Below are positions 9,807 through 18,778 of a stretch of DNA of 64,000 nucleotides, one piece after another. The notes beneath the pieces were generated by a model. It saw only the letters and a list, made by a program, of their open reading frames with translations, was not told the DNA's origin and did no database searches. Made by a program: the position numbers and the translations under genes. Origin of the DNA: Ramlibacter cellulosilyticus (GTDB lineage Bacteria > Pseudomonadota > Gammaproteobacteria > Burkholderiales > Burkholderiaceae_C); assembly GCF_014297465.1 (NCBI RefSeq), contig NZ_JACORT010000002.1:372001-436000 (forward strand). The letters run 5' to 3'. Numbering within the stretch: position 1 is the first letter of the stretch; every line of letters starts with the position of its first letter.

Positions 9807-9809
9807 AAT
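9804..9809 (+). promoter_or_regulatory. Candidate -10 box for yhdP inside the glnE start
   Basis: CATAAT lies 22 bases before the yhdP ATG and overlaps the glnE start codon on the other strand. The two starts are only 24 bp apart, so each promoter must reach into the neighbouring coding sequence. No convincing -35 box is seen; this is a guess from position and a 5/6 match to TATAAT. Confidence 0.35.
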
Positions 9810-9830
9810 TCCTGCCTGTCCGATGTATTC

Positions 9831-12800
9831 ATGAATGCGACGCCGCCGAATCCCTCACGCGCTCTGAGGTTGTTTGCCGCAGCGGTCAAGTGGTCCTTGT
9901 GGCTGCTGCTGGCCGCAGCCTTGCTGCTCGCGCTGGCGTGGGGGGCGCTTCATGAGTTCATTGTGCCGCGAATCGGCGACCTGCGCCCCGCGCTGGAAAT
10001 GCGGGCCAGCCGGGTGCTGGGGGTACCGGTTCGCATCGGCGCGATCAGCGCGCGCAGCGAAGGCCTGATCCCCTCCGTCGTCCTGCGCGACGTGGTGCTC
10101 CTGGACGCCCAGGGCCGCGCCGCCCTCACCCTGCCGCTCGTGATCGGCGCCGTCTCGCCGCGCTCGCTGTGGAACCTCGGGTTCGAGCAGCTGTACATCG
10201 AAGGCCCGCGCCTGGACATCCGGCGCACCGCGGACGGACGCGTGTTCGTGGCGGGCCTGGACTTCTCCCGCACCAGCGACAACGAGGGCCGCGCCGCCGA
10301 CTGGTTCTTCAGCCAGGCCGAATTCATCATCCAGGGCGGCTGGCTGCAGTGGACGGACGAACAGCGCGGCGCGCCGCCCCTGGTCCTGAGCCAGGTGGAT
10401 TTCGTCGCCCGCAACGCGGCGCGGCGCCACCTGCTGCGCCTCGATGCCACGCCGCCCGCCACTTGGGGGCAGCGCTTCAGCCTGGCGGGCGTGTTCCGGC
10501 AGCCGCTGCTCACGCACCGCGCCGGCCAGTGGCAGCAGTGGAGCGGCGAGATGCACGCGGACTTCACCGCCGTGGACCTCTCGCAGCTGCGCCGCCAGGC
10601 CGACCTCGGGATCGACATCGCGCAAGGCCAGGGCCGGCTGCGGGCCTGGGCCGACCTGGAGCGCGGGCAGGTGGTGGGCGCGACGGCCGACGTGGTGCTG
10701 CGCGACGTGAGCGCCACGCTCGGCGCGAAGCTCGAGCCGCTCGCGCTGCAATCGGTGTCGGGGCGCCTGGGCGGGCGGCGGCTCGCGGGCGGCTTCGAGT
10801 TCCACACGCAGGAACTGCAGTTCGTGACGCAGGACGGCCAGCGCTGGCCCGGCGGCAACGTCGCCCTGTCCTGGACCGGCGCCGAAGGGCTGGCGGCGGC
10901 GCAGGGCGAATTGCGCGCGGACATGCTGGACCTGGGCGCGCTGAGCCAGATCGCCAGCCGCCTGCCGCTGGGCGCGCCCACGCATGCGGCCCTGCAGGCC
11001 TATGCGCCGCGCGGGCTGGTGGAGCGGGTGCAGGCGCGCTGGCAAGGCCCGCTGGAGAAGCCGGAGAAGTACGAAGCCCGCGGCCGGGCGACACGCCTCG
11101 AGGTCGCCGCGCGCCCCGATCCCGCCGGCCACGCGGGCACGCCCGGCGTGCGCGGCGCCACCGTCGATTTCGACCTCACCCAGGCCGGCGGCAAGGCGAG
11201 GCTCGCGCTGGCGCAGGGCGCCCTCGAATTCCCCGGCGTCTTCGAGGAGCCCGTGCTGCCTCTCGACATGCTGAACGCCGACCTGCAATGGCAGGTGGAC
11301 GGCGAGCAGCTGTCGCTCTCCGTGAACAACGCGCGCTTCAGCAATGCCGATGCGAGCGGCGAGGCGCAGGCCAACTGGCGCACGGGCAACCCGCGCAAGC
11401 AGCCGGGCGCGAGCCGCTTCCCCGGCACCCTGGACCTCACGGGCAGCCTGAGCCGCGCCGACGGCACGCGCGTGTGGCGCTACCTGCCCTTGGGCGTGCC
11501 GAAGGAGGCGCGCGATTACGTGCACGAAGCGGTGGAGGCGGGGCACGCCACCAGCGCGAAGTTCCGCGTGCGCGGCGACCTGCGGCAGTTCCCCTTCCCG
11601 GAGAACAAGGGCGGCGAGTTCCTCATCTCCGCACAGGTGCGCGACGTGACCTATGCCTACGTGCCGCGCGGCATCTCGCGCGGCGGCGCGCCGTGGCCCG
11701 CGTTTGCCGACGTCGACGCCGAGCTGGTCTTCCGCGGCAACGGCATGCAGGTGAAGGACGTGAAGGGTCGCGTCCTGGGGTTGCCGCGCCTGCAGGTGCA
11801 GGCCGACGCGCAGATCCCCGACTTCCACAAGTCCCAGGTGCAGGTGCAAGGCAGGATCACCGGTCCGCTGGCCGATGCGCTCACCGTCGTCGCCACCACG
11901 CCGGTGGCGGGCATGACGAACAACGCGCTGGCGCGCGCCACGGGCACCGGGAATGCGGAGACCAGCCTGCGCCTCGTGCTCCCCTTGCACGAGATGGCGC
12001 GCTCGCAGGTGCAAGGCACCGTCACGCTCGCCGGCAACGACGTGCAGATCTCCCCCGACACGCCGGTGCTCTCGCGCTCGCGGGGCGCCGTGCAGTTCTC
12101 CGACCGCGGCTTCCAGCTGGTGAACGTGCAGGCGCGGGCCCTCGGGGGCGACGTGCGCCTGGAGGGCGGCACCCGTTCCATGCCGGGCGAATCCGCGCCG
12201 GTCGTGCAGTTCCGCGGCCAGGGGACGGCCACCGCGGAAGGCTTGCGGGCCGCGGGCGAGATGGGTTTCCTCTCGCGCATCGCGCGCGACTTCACGGGGT
12301 CCACGAACTACAACCTGGGCCTGCTGTTCCGGCGCGGCACGCCGGAGGTGCAGGTGACGAGCAGCCTGCAGGGCCTGGGCATCAACCTGCCCGCACCGCT
12401 GAACAAGCCGGCGGAGGCGCCATTGCCCTTGCGCTACGAGACGGCGCTCACCCGCGAGGCGCTGGCCCCCGGCGCGCGCCTGCAGGAGCAGCTGTCGGTG
12501 GAGATCGGGCGCGTGGCGGCCGTGCACTTCGTGCGCGACGTGGCCGGCGCGGAGGCGCAGGTGCTGCGCGGCAGCATCGCGGTCGGCCTGCCTCCGGGCG
12601 AGGCCGTGACCCTGCCCACGGAGGGCGTGCTGGCCAGCGTGCAGCTCGGGCGCTTCGACGTCGATGCCTGGCAGGATGCGTTGGCCCGCGTGGCGGGCAG
12701 CGATGCGGCGCGCGGTGGGGGCGGCGGCAGCGCGCTTCGCACCGACGCGTCCGCCGGCGCCGGCTACCTGCCGACCATGATCGCGCTGCGTGCCAAGGAG

Positions 12801-13943
12801 CTCGCCATCGAGGGCCGGCAGCTGCACAACGTGGTGGTGGGCGGCTCGCGCGACGGCCGCGTGTGGCGCGCGAACGTGGACGCGGACGAACTCAGTGGCT
12901 ACCTCGAATACCGCCAGCCGCAGAACCTCGGTGCCGGCCGCCTGTACGCGCGCCTCGCGCGCCTGAACGTCGCCGCGTCGGCGGCGAGCGACGTGGAAAG
13001 CCTGCTGGAGCAGCAGGCCTCCAGCATCCCCACGCTCGACGTCGTGGTGGACGACTTCGAGCTGAAGGGCCGCAAGCTCGGGCGGCTGGAGATCGACGCG
13101 GTGAACCGCGGGCCGGGCGTGGTCGCGCGCGAGGGCGGCGTGCGCGAATGGCGGCTGAACCGGCTGGCGCTCACGATGCCCGAAGCGAGCTTCTCCGCCT
13201 CCGGCAACTGGGCGGCCGTCGGTGCGCAGGCCGCTGCCGGCGCGCGGCAGCCGGCCGGGCCGGAGCCGCGGCGCACGTCCATGAAGTTCCGCTTCGACAT
13301 CGCCGATGCCGGCCAGGCCCTCGGCCGCTTCGGCATGAACGGCGTCGTGCGGCGCGGCCGCGGCCAGATGGAAGGCACGGTGTCCTGGCTCGGTTCGCCG
13401 CTCGCGTTCGACTATCCCTCGCTCACCGGCAGCTTCCGCGTGAACGTGGAGAACGGCCAGTTCCTCAAGGCGGACCCGGGCCTGGCGAAGCTGCTGAGCG
13501 TGCTGAGCCTGCAGTCGCTGCCCCGCCGCCTCTCGCTCGACTTCCGCGACGTGTTCAGCCAGGGCTTCGCCTTCGACTTCGTGCGCGGCGACATCACCAT
13601 CGACCAGGGCATCGCCGCCACCAACAACCTGCAGATGAAGGGCGTCAACGCCGCCGTGCTGATGGAAGGCCGGGCCGACCTCGCGCGCGAGACGCAGGAC
13701 CTGAAGGTGGTGGTGGTCCCCGAGATCAACGCCGGCACGGCCTCGCTGGTCGCCACCGCGATCAATCCCGCGATCGGCCTCGGCACCTTCCTCGCCCAGA
13801 TGTTCCTGCGCGAGCCGCTCATGAAGGCGGCCACGCAGGAGTTCCACGTGGACGGCACCTGGGCCGACCCGCGCGTGACCAAGGTGGAGCGCACGCCCGC
13901 GACCTCCACCAGCGGGGCCGGCGGGGAAGCGCCCGCGCGCTGA
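9831..13943 (+). CDS. yhdP: YhdP-family AsmA-like envelope lipid-transport protein
   Basis: A 1370-residue protein with one N-terminal membrane helix (about residues 15-37, LWLLLAAALLLALAWGAL). A very long periplasmic region of beta-rich AsmA/TamB-like repeats follows (DUF3971 and AsmA-like C-terminal regions). In E. coli YhdP forms a periplasmic bridge that helps move phospholipids to the outer membrane; the same role is inferred here. The ATG at 9831 is chosen because the upstream part of the open frame lacks family character and overlaps glnE. The C-terminal SLVATAINPAIGLGTFLAQ is typical of the family. It is followed 10 bp later by a nitrilase gene. Confidence 0.88.
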   Translation: MNATPPNPSRALRLFAAAVKWSLWLLLAAALLLALAWGALHEFIVPRIGDLRPALEMRASRVLGVPVRIGAISARSEGLIPSVVLRDVVLLDAQGRAALTLPLVIGAVSPRSLWNLGFEQLYIEGPRLDIRRTADGRVFVAGLDFSRTSDNEGRAADWFFSQAEFIIQGGWLQWTDEQRGAPPLVLSQVDFVARNAARRHLLRLDATPPATWGQRFSLAGVFRQPLLTHRAGQWQQWSGEMHADFTAVDLSQLRRQADLGIDIAQGQGRLRAWADLERGQVVGATADVVLRDVSATLGAKLEPLALQSVSGRLGGRRLAGGFEFHTQELQFVTQDGQRWPGGNVALSWTGAEGLAAAQGELRADMLDLGALSQIASRLPLGAPTHAALQAYAPRGLVERVQARWQGPLEKPEKYEARGRATRLEVAARPDPAGHAGTPGVRGATVDFDLTQAGGKARLALAQGALEFPGVFEEPVLPLDMLNADLQWQVDGEQLSLSVNNARFSNADASGEAQANWRTGNPRKQPGASRFPGTLDLTGSLSRADGTRVWRYLPLGVPKEARDYVHEAVEAGHATSAKFRVRGDLRQFPFPENKGGEFLISAQVRDVTYAYVPRGISRGGAPWPAFADVDAELVFRGNGMQVKDVKGRVLGLPRLQVQADAQIPDFHKSQVQVQGRITGPLADALTVVATTPVAGMTNNALARATGTGNAETSLRLVLPLHEMARSQVQGTVTLAGNDVQISPDTPVLSRSRGAVQFSDRGFQLVNVQARALGGDVRLEGGTRSMPGESAPVVQFRGQGTATAEGLRAAGEMGFLSRIARDFTGSTNYNLGLLFRRGTPEVQVTSSLQGLGINLPAPLNKPAEAPLPLRYETALTREALAPGARLQEQLSVEIGRVAAVHFVRDVAGAEAQVLRGSIAVGLPPGEAVTLPTEGVLASVQLGRFDVDAWQDALARVAGSDAARGGGGGSALRTDASAGAGYLPTMIALRAKELAIEGRQLHNVVVGGSRDGRVWRANVDADELSGYLEYRQPQNLGAGRLYARLARLNVAASAASDVESLLEQQASSIPTLDVVVDDFELKGRKLGRLEIDAVNRGPGVVAREGGVREWRLNRLALTMPEASFSASGNWAAVGAQAAAGARQPAGPEPRRTSMKFRFDIADAGQALGRFGMNGVVRRGRGQMEGTVSWLGSPLAFDYPSLTGSFRVNVENGQFLKADPGLAKLLSVLSLQSLPRRLSLDFRDVFSQGFAFDFVRGDITIDQGIAATNNLQMKGVNAAVLMEGRADLARETQDLKVVVVPEINAGTASLVATAINPAIGLGTFLAQMFLREPLMKAATQEFHVDGTWADPRVTKVERTPATSTSGAGGEAPAR

Positions 13944-13953
13944 AGGAGAGTCC

Positions 13954-14763
13954 ATGAAGATCGCCGCCCTCCAGACCGTCTCCGGCACCACGGTGGCCGC
14001 CAACCTCGAGGCCGCGCGCGGCCTGCTCGCGCAGGCGGCCGGGGCCGGGGCCGAGCTCGCGGTCCTGCCCGAATACTTCTGCCTCATGGGGCAGAAGGAC
14101 CGCGACAAGTTCGCGGTGCGCGAGCGCTTCGGCAGCGGCCCGGTGCAGGACTTCCTGGCCGCGCAGGCGCGCGCGCTGGGGCTGTGGATCGTGGGCGGCA
14201 CGCTGCCGCTCGAGGCCGACAGCGAGGAGCACGTGCGCAACACGAGCCTCGCGTACTCGCCGCAAGGCGAGTGCGTCGCGCGGTACGACAAGGTGCACCT
14301 CTTCCGCTTCGACAACGGACGCGAGCAGTACGACGAATCGCGGGTCATCGAACCCGGCGACGCGCCGCAGGCCTTCGTGCTGCCCTCGCGCGACGGCCAC
14401 GCGTGGCGCGTGGGCCTGTCCGTCTGCTACGACCTGCGCTTCCCCGAGCTGTACCGCGGCCTGGGTGCCGACCTGCTGCTCGTGCCCAGCGCGTTCACCC
14501 ATCCCACCGGCGAGGCGCACTGGGAGCTGCTGCTGCGCGCCCGCGCGGTCGAGAACCTGGCGTACGTCTGCGCCCCGGCGCAGGGCGGACGCCACGAGAA
14601 CGGGCGCCGCACCTGGGGCCACTCGATGGTGGTCGACCCCTGGGGCGAGGTGCTCGCCCAGCGGCGCGAAGACGGCGCCGGGGTCGTGCTGGCCGACCTC
14701 GAGGCAGCGCGCATCGCGCAGGTGCGCACGCAATTGCCGGCGCTCGAGCACAAGGTGTTGTGA
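13954..14763 (+). CDS. Carbon-nitrogen hydrolase (Nit-type omega-amidase family)
   Basis: A 269-residue nitrilase-superfamily enzyme with the complete catalytic triad: Glu40 in LAVLPEYF, Lys113 in YDKVHLF and Cys158 in SVCYDLRFPELY. The pattern and length match the Nit1/Nit2 branch, whose members hydrolyse small amides such as deaminated glutathione or 2-oxo-acid amides. A GGAG ribosome site precedes the ATG. The gene sits directly after yhdP and overlaps the histidine kinase by GTGA (14760-14763), suggesting one transcript. Confidence 0.92.
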   Translation: MKIAALQTVSGTTVAANLEAARGLLAQAAGAGAELAVLPEYFCLMGQKDRDKFAVRERFGSGPVQDFLAAQARALGLWIVGGTLPLEADSEEHVRNTSLAYSPQGECVARYDKVHLFRFDNGREQYDESRVIEPGDAPQAFVLPSRDGHAWRVGLSVCYDLRFPELYRGLGADLLLVPSAFTHPTGEAHWELLLRARAVENLAYVCAPAQGGRHENGRRTWGHSMVVDPWGEVLAQRREDGAGVVLADLEAARIAQVRTQLPALEHKVL

Positions 14764-16781
14764 CGGCCGTCGCGGTTCCCTTCTCCTCCGGCCTGCGGCG
14801 CTGGCCGAACTGGCGCCGCTGGTCGCTGTGGATGCTGCTCGGCGTGCTCGTGGTGGGCATGCTGGTCACGCTCGTCTACCTCGCCGCGCGCTACGAGGCG
14901 AGCGTGGCGCAGGGCAACGTGGAGCGCGACGCCGCCGACGCGCTCAGCGACATGCGTTCGGCGCTCACGCGCAACGTGCAGGAACTGCAGGCGCTGCAGT
15001 CGGTGCAGCACGATCCCGCCGCCTGGCGCACGGAAGCGGAGGCGCTGCTGCGCCGGCACCGCGAGTGGGTCCGCATCGAATGGCGCGGCCCCAACCTGGA
15101 GCTCATCGCCGAAGCGGACACGCCTTTCCGCAAGCCGGTCTTCGAGCGCCTGGGCCGCGCCAACTCGCTCACCGAGGTGCAGCAGGCCTGCGCGTCGGCC
15201 CGCCGCCTGAGCAGCCATTCCTATGCGCGCAGCCACTTCGAGCCGCAGGCCGACGGCCTGGGCCTGGAGCTGATGGAGCTTTGCCTGCCGCAGGTGGAGG
15301 TCGGCCGGCTGAAGGGCTTCGTGGTGGCGACCTATTCGCTGGTGGACCTGCTCGCCACGCAGATCGGACCGCAGATGGGGCGCAGCCAGGAGATCTCCTT
15401 CACCGAGGCGGACGGCACGCGGCTGGCGATGCACGGCCTCGCGCGGCGCGGCACGCGCGTGTTCTCCGCGACGCAGCTGCTGGACCTGCCGGGCAACACG
15501 ATGGTGCTGCGCATGGACAGCTGGCGGCGCTCGGAGCCGGACCTGTTCCCGAACGTGCTCACGGCGCTGGTCACGGTGATGTCGATCGCGCTCGTGACGG
15601 TGCTGTTCCTCCTGGGGCACGACACGCGGCGGCGCCTGCGCGTGGAGGAGGACCTGGCCGACGCGCTCGCCTTCCGCAAGGCGATGGAAGACTCGCTCGT
15701 CACCGGCCTGCGGGCGCGCGACCTGCAGGGCCGCACCACCTACGTCAACCCCGCCTTCTGCCAGATGGTGGGCTTCTCGCCGGAGGAGCTCCTGGGCCGC
15801 GGCTCGCCGGCGCCTTACTGGCCGCCGGAGCGCGCGGAGGAATACGGCAAGCGCCAGGCCGTGCGGCTCACCGGGGGCAGCCGCCCGCCGCGCGAAGGCT
15901 TCGAGTCCGTCTTCATGCGCAAGGACGGCACGCGCTTCCCGGTGCTGATCATCGAGGCGCCGCTGATCAACGCGCAGGGCCTGCAGACCGGCTGGATGAG
16001 CGCCGTGCTGGACATCAGCGAGCAGCGGCGCGTGGAGGAACTCTCGCGCGCGAGCCAGGAACGGCTGCAGGCGACGGCCCGCCTCGCCACGGTGGGCGAG
16101 ATGGCGTCGCTGCTGAGCCACGAGCTGAACCAGCCGCTGGCGGCGATCGCCAGCTATGCCAACGGTTCGATGAACCTGCTGCAGCACGCGCCCGCGCCCG
16201 CGCCGGACCTGCAGGTGGCGATGCGCCGGATCGCGGAGCAGGCGGACCGCGCCGGCCGCGTGATCAAGAGCGTGCACGACTTCGTCCGCCGGCGGGACCA
16301 GGCGCGCCAGCCGGTCGGCGCGGACGCGCTGGTCGAGGCGGTGCTGCCGCTCGTGAACCTGCAGGCCCGCAAGCTGGGCGTGCGGGTCGAGATCCGCGTG
16401 CCCGTGGGGCTGCCGCGCGTGGTGTGCGACCGGACGATGGTGGAACAGGTGCTCCTGAACCTCGCGCGCAATGCGATGCAGGCCATGGACGAAGCGCGCG
16501 TGCCGCAACCCGAGCTGGTCGTCCAGGTGCGCCCGACGTCGGCCACGGAAAGCGGCAAGCGCTGGCTCGAGTTCTCCGTGGCGGACTGCGGGCCGGGCAT
16601 TCCCGAGGAGGTGAAGCGGCAGCTGTTCACGCCGTTCTTCACGACCAAGGAGGAAGGCATGGGCCTGGGCCTGAGCCTGTGCCGCACGGTCGTGGAGCAG
16701 CACGGGGGGCAGCTGGTGTTCGAGCCCATCCATCCCCGGGGTACGATCTTCCGGTTCACCTTGCCTGTCCAAGAACCCTGA
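14760..16781 (+). CDS. Membrane PAS-domain sensor histidine kinase
   Basis: A 673-residue kinase if started at GTG 14760, which overlaps the preceding stop. A TM helix at about 24-43 and a second at about 265-287 enclose a periplasmic sensor of about 220 residues. A PAS domain (about 300-425, TYVNPAFCQMVGFSPEELLG) leads to the H-box LLSHELNQPL with phospho-acceptor His454. N, G1 and G2 boxes follow (NLARNAMQAMDEA, DCGPGIP, GMGLGLSLCRTVVEQHGG). It resembles FixL/DctB-type kinases. It pairs with the response regulator 2 bp downstream. The signal is unknown. No strong ribosome site is visible, consistent with coupling. Confidence 0.9.
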   Translation: MTAVAVPFSSGLRRWPNWRRWSLWMLLGVLVVGMLVTLVYLAARYEASVAQGNVERDAADALSDMRSALTRNVQELQALQSVQHDPAAWRTEAEALLRRHREWVRIEWRGPNLELIAEADTPFRKPVFERLGRANSLTEVQQACASARRLSSHSYARSHFEPQADGLGLELMELCLPQVEVGRLKGFVVATYSLVDLLATQIGPQMGRSQEISFTEADGTRLAMHGLARRGTRVFSATQLLDLPGNTMVLRMDSWRRSEPDLFPNVLTALVTVMSIALVTVLFLLGHDTRRRLRVEEDLADALAFRKAMEDSLVTGLRARDLQGRTTYVNPAFCQMVGFSPEELLGRGSPAPYWPPERAEEYGKRQAVRLTGGSRPPREGFESVFMRKDGTRFPVLIIEAPLINAQGLQTGWMSAVLDISEQRRVEELSRASQERLQATARLATVGEMASLLSHELNQPLAAIASYANGSMNLLQHAPAPAPDLQVAMRRIAEQADRAGRVIKSVHDFVRRRDQARQPVGADALVEAVLPLVNLQARKLGVRVEIRVPVGLPRVVCDRTMVEQVLLNLARNAMQAMDEARVPQPELVVQVRPTSATESGKRWLEFSVADCGPGIPEEVKRQLFTPFFTTKEEGMGLGLSLCRTVVEQHGGQLVFEPIHPRGTIFRFTLPVQEP

Positions 16782-16783
16782 CC

Positions 16784-17413
16784 ATGCAGCCCTCGGCCGA
16801 TGCCACCGTCTTCATCGTCGACGACGACGCGGGCGTGCGCGAGGCGCTCGCCTGGCTGCTGCGCTCGCGGCGGCTGCTGTCCTCCAGCTTTTCCAGCGCG
16901 GAGGAGTTCGACGCGCTGCTGCAGGGCGGTTTCCTGCCGGCGCAGCCCTGCTGCCTGCTGCTGGACGTGCGCATGCCGGGCATGAGCGGGCTGGCGCTGT
17001 TCGACAAGCTCGCGGAGCGCGGCCTGGTGCAGGCCATGCCGGTCATCTTCCTCACCGGCCATGCGGACGTGCCGACGGCGGTGGACATGGTCAAGCGCGG
17101 CGCCTTCGACTTCTGCGAGAAGCCGTTCTCCGACAACGCCCTGGTCGACCGCATCGAGGAGGCCTTGCGCCGCTCCGCGGAGGTGCTCGCCTCGCAGCGC
17201 GAGAAGGGCGCGCTGCAAAGCCGCCTCGCGGAGCTGACCGAGCGCGAACGCGACGTGATGCGCCTGGTGGCCAGGGGGCTGCCGAACAAGCTGATCGCCG
17301 ACCAGCTCGCGATCAGCGTGCGCACGGTGGAAGTGCACCGCGCCCGCGTGTTCGACAAGATGGACGTGAAGTCCGCGGTGGAACTCGCGAACCTGCTGCG
17401 CGACCTGGGCTAG
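16784..17413 (+). CDS. FixJ/LuxR-family response regulator
   Basis: A 209-residue two-domain regulator. The receiver has acidic pocket FIVDDDAG, phospho-acceptor Asp61 (LLLDVRMPGMSG), the switch Thr in VIFLTGHAD and Lys in CEKPF. A coiled linker leads to a LuxR-type helix-turn-helix (LTERERDVMRLVARGLPNK, then VRTVEVHRARVFDKM). It starts 2 bp after the histidine kinase stop, so the two form a cognate pair. FixJ-type regulators activate transcription when phosphorylated; the targets cannot be read from this window. Confidence 0.94.
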   Translation: MQPSADATVFIVDDDAGVREALAWLLRSRRLLSSSFSSAEEFDALLQGGFLPAQPCCLLLDVRMPGMSGLALFDKLAERGLVQAMPVIFLTGHADVPTAVDMVKRGAFDFCEKPFSDNALVDRIEEALRRSAEVLASQREKGALQSRLAELTERERDVMRLVARGLPNKLIADQLAISVRTVEVHRARVFDKMDVKSAVELANLLRDLG

Positions 17414-17538
17414 CGGCGCTCTTCGTCGTCCTGCTCCGGCGGGGGCTCCCCGCCCTTGCGGCCGGAAAACATCGTCCACCAGACGATGAGCACCAGCAGC
17501 AACAGCGCGGCGAGCGCTTCCAGCAGAATCAGCAGCAT
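17410..17538 (-). CDS. Putative 42-residue single-pass membrane peptide
   Basis: A short frame: MLLILLEALAALLLLVLIVWW (about 21 hydrophobic residues), then TMFSGRKGG and an acidic PPPEQDDEERR tail. This is a plausible small membrane protein with a charged C-terminus. It has a good ribosome site (GAGGAAGAGGA, 8 bases before the ATG). Its ATG shares the tetramer CATG (17536-17539) with the mltA start on the other strand. Its stop overlaps the response-regulator stop. Codon use fits the genome. No function is recognised; the alternative is a chance frame in the gap. Confidence 0.6.
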   Translation of the reverse strand: MLLILLEALAALLLLVLIVWWTMFSGRKGGEPPPEQDDEERR

Positions 17539-18679
17539 GTTCCGGGTCCTCTTCCTCGCGGCGATTGTAGGGATGCTCGCCGCCTGCGCCGCTCCCCCCC
17601 GCTACGAACCGCCGCCTGCGCGCGTGGTGCCACCGGGGGCGCCCGCGGCCACGCTGCCTCCCGCCGACGAAGCCGGCCCGCTGCCGCCCGCGCGCGTGCA
17701 GGGCAAGGCGCGCTGGGTGCCGGTGCGCTGGTCGGACCTGCCCGGGTTCGCGGACGATGCGCTGCACGAAGCCTGGAATGCCTGGATCCGCAGCTGCGAG
17801 CGCCCCTCGCCGGCGCACGCGGCCCTGTGCCCGGAGGTGCGGCGGCTCTCGATCGGCGCGCCGGAGGAACAGCGCGCGTGGCTGCAGCAGCGGCTGCAGC
17901 CGTACCGCATCGAGCCGCTGCAGGGGGGCGAGCCGCTGCTGACCGGGTACTACGAACCGATGCTGGAGGCGTCGCGCGTCCCGACGGCCACGCAGCAGGT
18001 GCCGCTGTACCGGCCGCCCGCGGACCTGAACACGCGCCGTCCCTGGTACACGCGGCAGGAGATCGACACCTCGCCCGCGGCCCGGGCGGCGCTGCGCGGA
18101 CGCGAAATCGCGTACGTGGCCGACCCGCTCGACGCCCTGTCGCTGCAGATCCAGGGATCCGGGCGGGTGCGGATCGCGGAGCCCGACGGGCGCGTCACGA
18201 TGGCGCGGCTCGCCTACGCCGGCAGCAACGAGCAGCCGTACCGCAGCGTGGGCGGCTGGCTGCTGCAACAGCGCGCGCTGACGGATGCGTCGTGGTCCGG
18301 GATCAAGGCCTGGGCGCGGGCGAATCCGCAGCGGACGCAGGAGATGCTCTGGAGCAACCCGCGCGTGGTGTTCTTCCGCGAGGAGCCGCTGTCGGAGCTC
18401 GACGCCGCCTTCGGCCCGCGCGGCGCGCAAGGCGTGCCGCTCACGCCGGGCCGCTCGATCGCCGTGGAAAAGGACAGCGTCCCCTACGGCACGCCCATGT
18501 GGCTCTCCACGCCCGGCCCGCTGCTCGCGCTCAACCGCCTCGTCTTCGCCCAGGACACCGGCAGCGCCATCGTGGGCGCCGTCCGCGCCGACTACTTCGT
18601 GGGCTGGGGCCTGGAGGCCGGCGAGATCGCCGGGCGCATGAAGCAGCCGCTCGCCTTGTGGGTGTTGTGGCCGAGGTGA
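17537..18679 (+). CDS. mltA: Membrane-bound lytic murein transglycosylase A
   Basis: A 380-residue lipoprotein (signal MFRVLFLAAIVGMLAAC, lipobox LAAC). The MltA domain contains LLTGYYEPMLEAS, ALSLQIQGSGRVRI and the C-terminal 3D-like segment FAQDTGSAIVGAVRADYFVGWG, where the catalytic Asp is expected. It cleaves peptidoglycan glycan strands to 1,6-anhydro products at the outer-membrane inner face. The ATG at 17537 is chosen for the signal peptide although its ribosome site is poor. It converges on lrp across a palindromic repeat. Confidence 0.94.
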   Translation: MFRVLFLAAIVGMLAACAAPPRYEPPPARVVPPGAPAATLPPADEAGPLPPARVQGKARWVPVRWSDLPGFADDALHEAWNAWIRSCERPSPAHAALCPEVRRLSIGAPEEQRAWLQQRLQPYRIEPLQGGEPLLTGYYEPMLEASRVPTATQQVPLYRPPADLNTRRPWYTRQEIDTSPAARAALRGREIAYVADPLDALSLQIQGSGRVRIAEPDGRVTMARLAYAGSNEQPYRSVGGWLLQQRALTDASWSGIKAWARANPQRTQEMLWSNPRVVFFREEPLSELDAAFGPRGAQGVPLTPGRSIAVEKDSVPYGTPMWLSTPGPLLALNRLVFAQDTGSAIVGAVRADYFVGWGLEAGEIAGRMKQPLALWVLWPR

Positions 18680-18686
18680 GCAGGAA

Positions 18687-18778
18687 GAACGCAGAGGTCG
18701 CAGAGGGGTCGCAGAGGTCGCAGAGAAGTCAGGGGAAAGCTCTGCGACCTCTGCGTTCCCTCTGCGACCTCTGCGTTC
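18687..18778. repeat. CGCAGAGG palindromic intergenic repeat, copy 1
   Basis: Two arms of 39 bp (18687-18725 and 18740-18778) built from the unit CGCAGAGGTCGCAGAG and its complement form a long near-perfect hairpin with a loop of about 14 bases. It fills the space between the convergent mltA and lrp genes, and its right arm runs into the lrp stop codon (18777-18779). Copies at 39775 and 47406 share the GAACGCAGAGGTCGCA core. It may act as a bidirectional terminator or mRNA-end stabiliser; its origin as a non-autonomous mobile repeat is an inference. Confidence 0.85.

Noticed and set aside
9855..14348. A 1497-codon minus-strand frame opposite yhdP and the nitrilase gene
   Set aside because: An antisense shadow: biased composition, no start context, and full overlap with two well-supported genes.
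18687..18778. CRISPR array
   Set aside because: The repeated units are inverted, adjacent and lack regular spacers; no cas genes are present.
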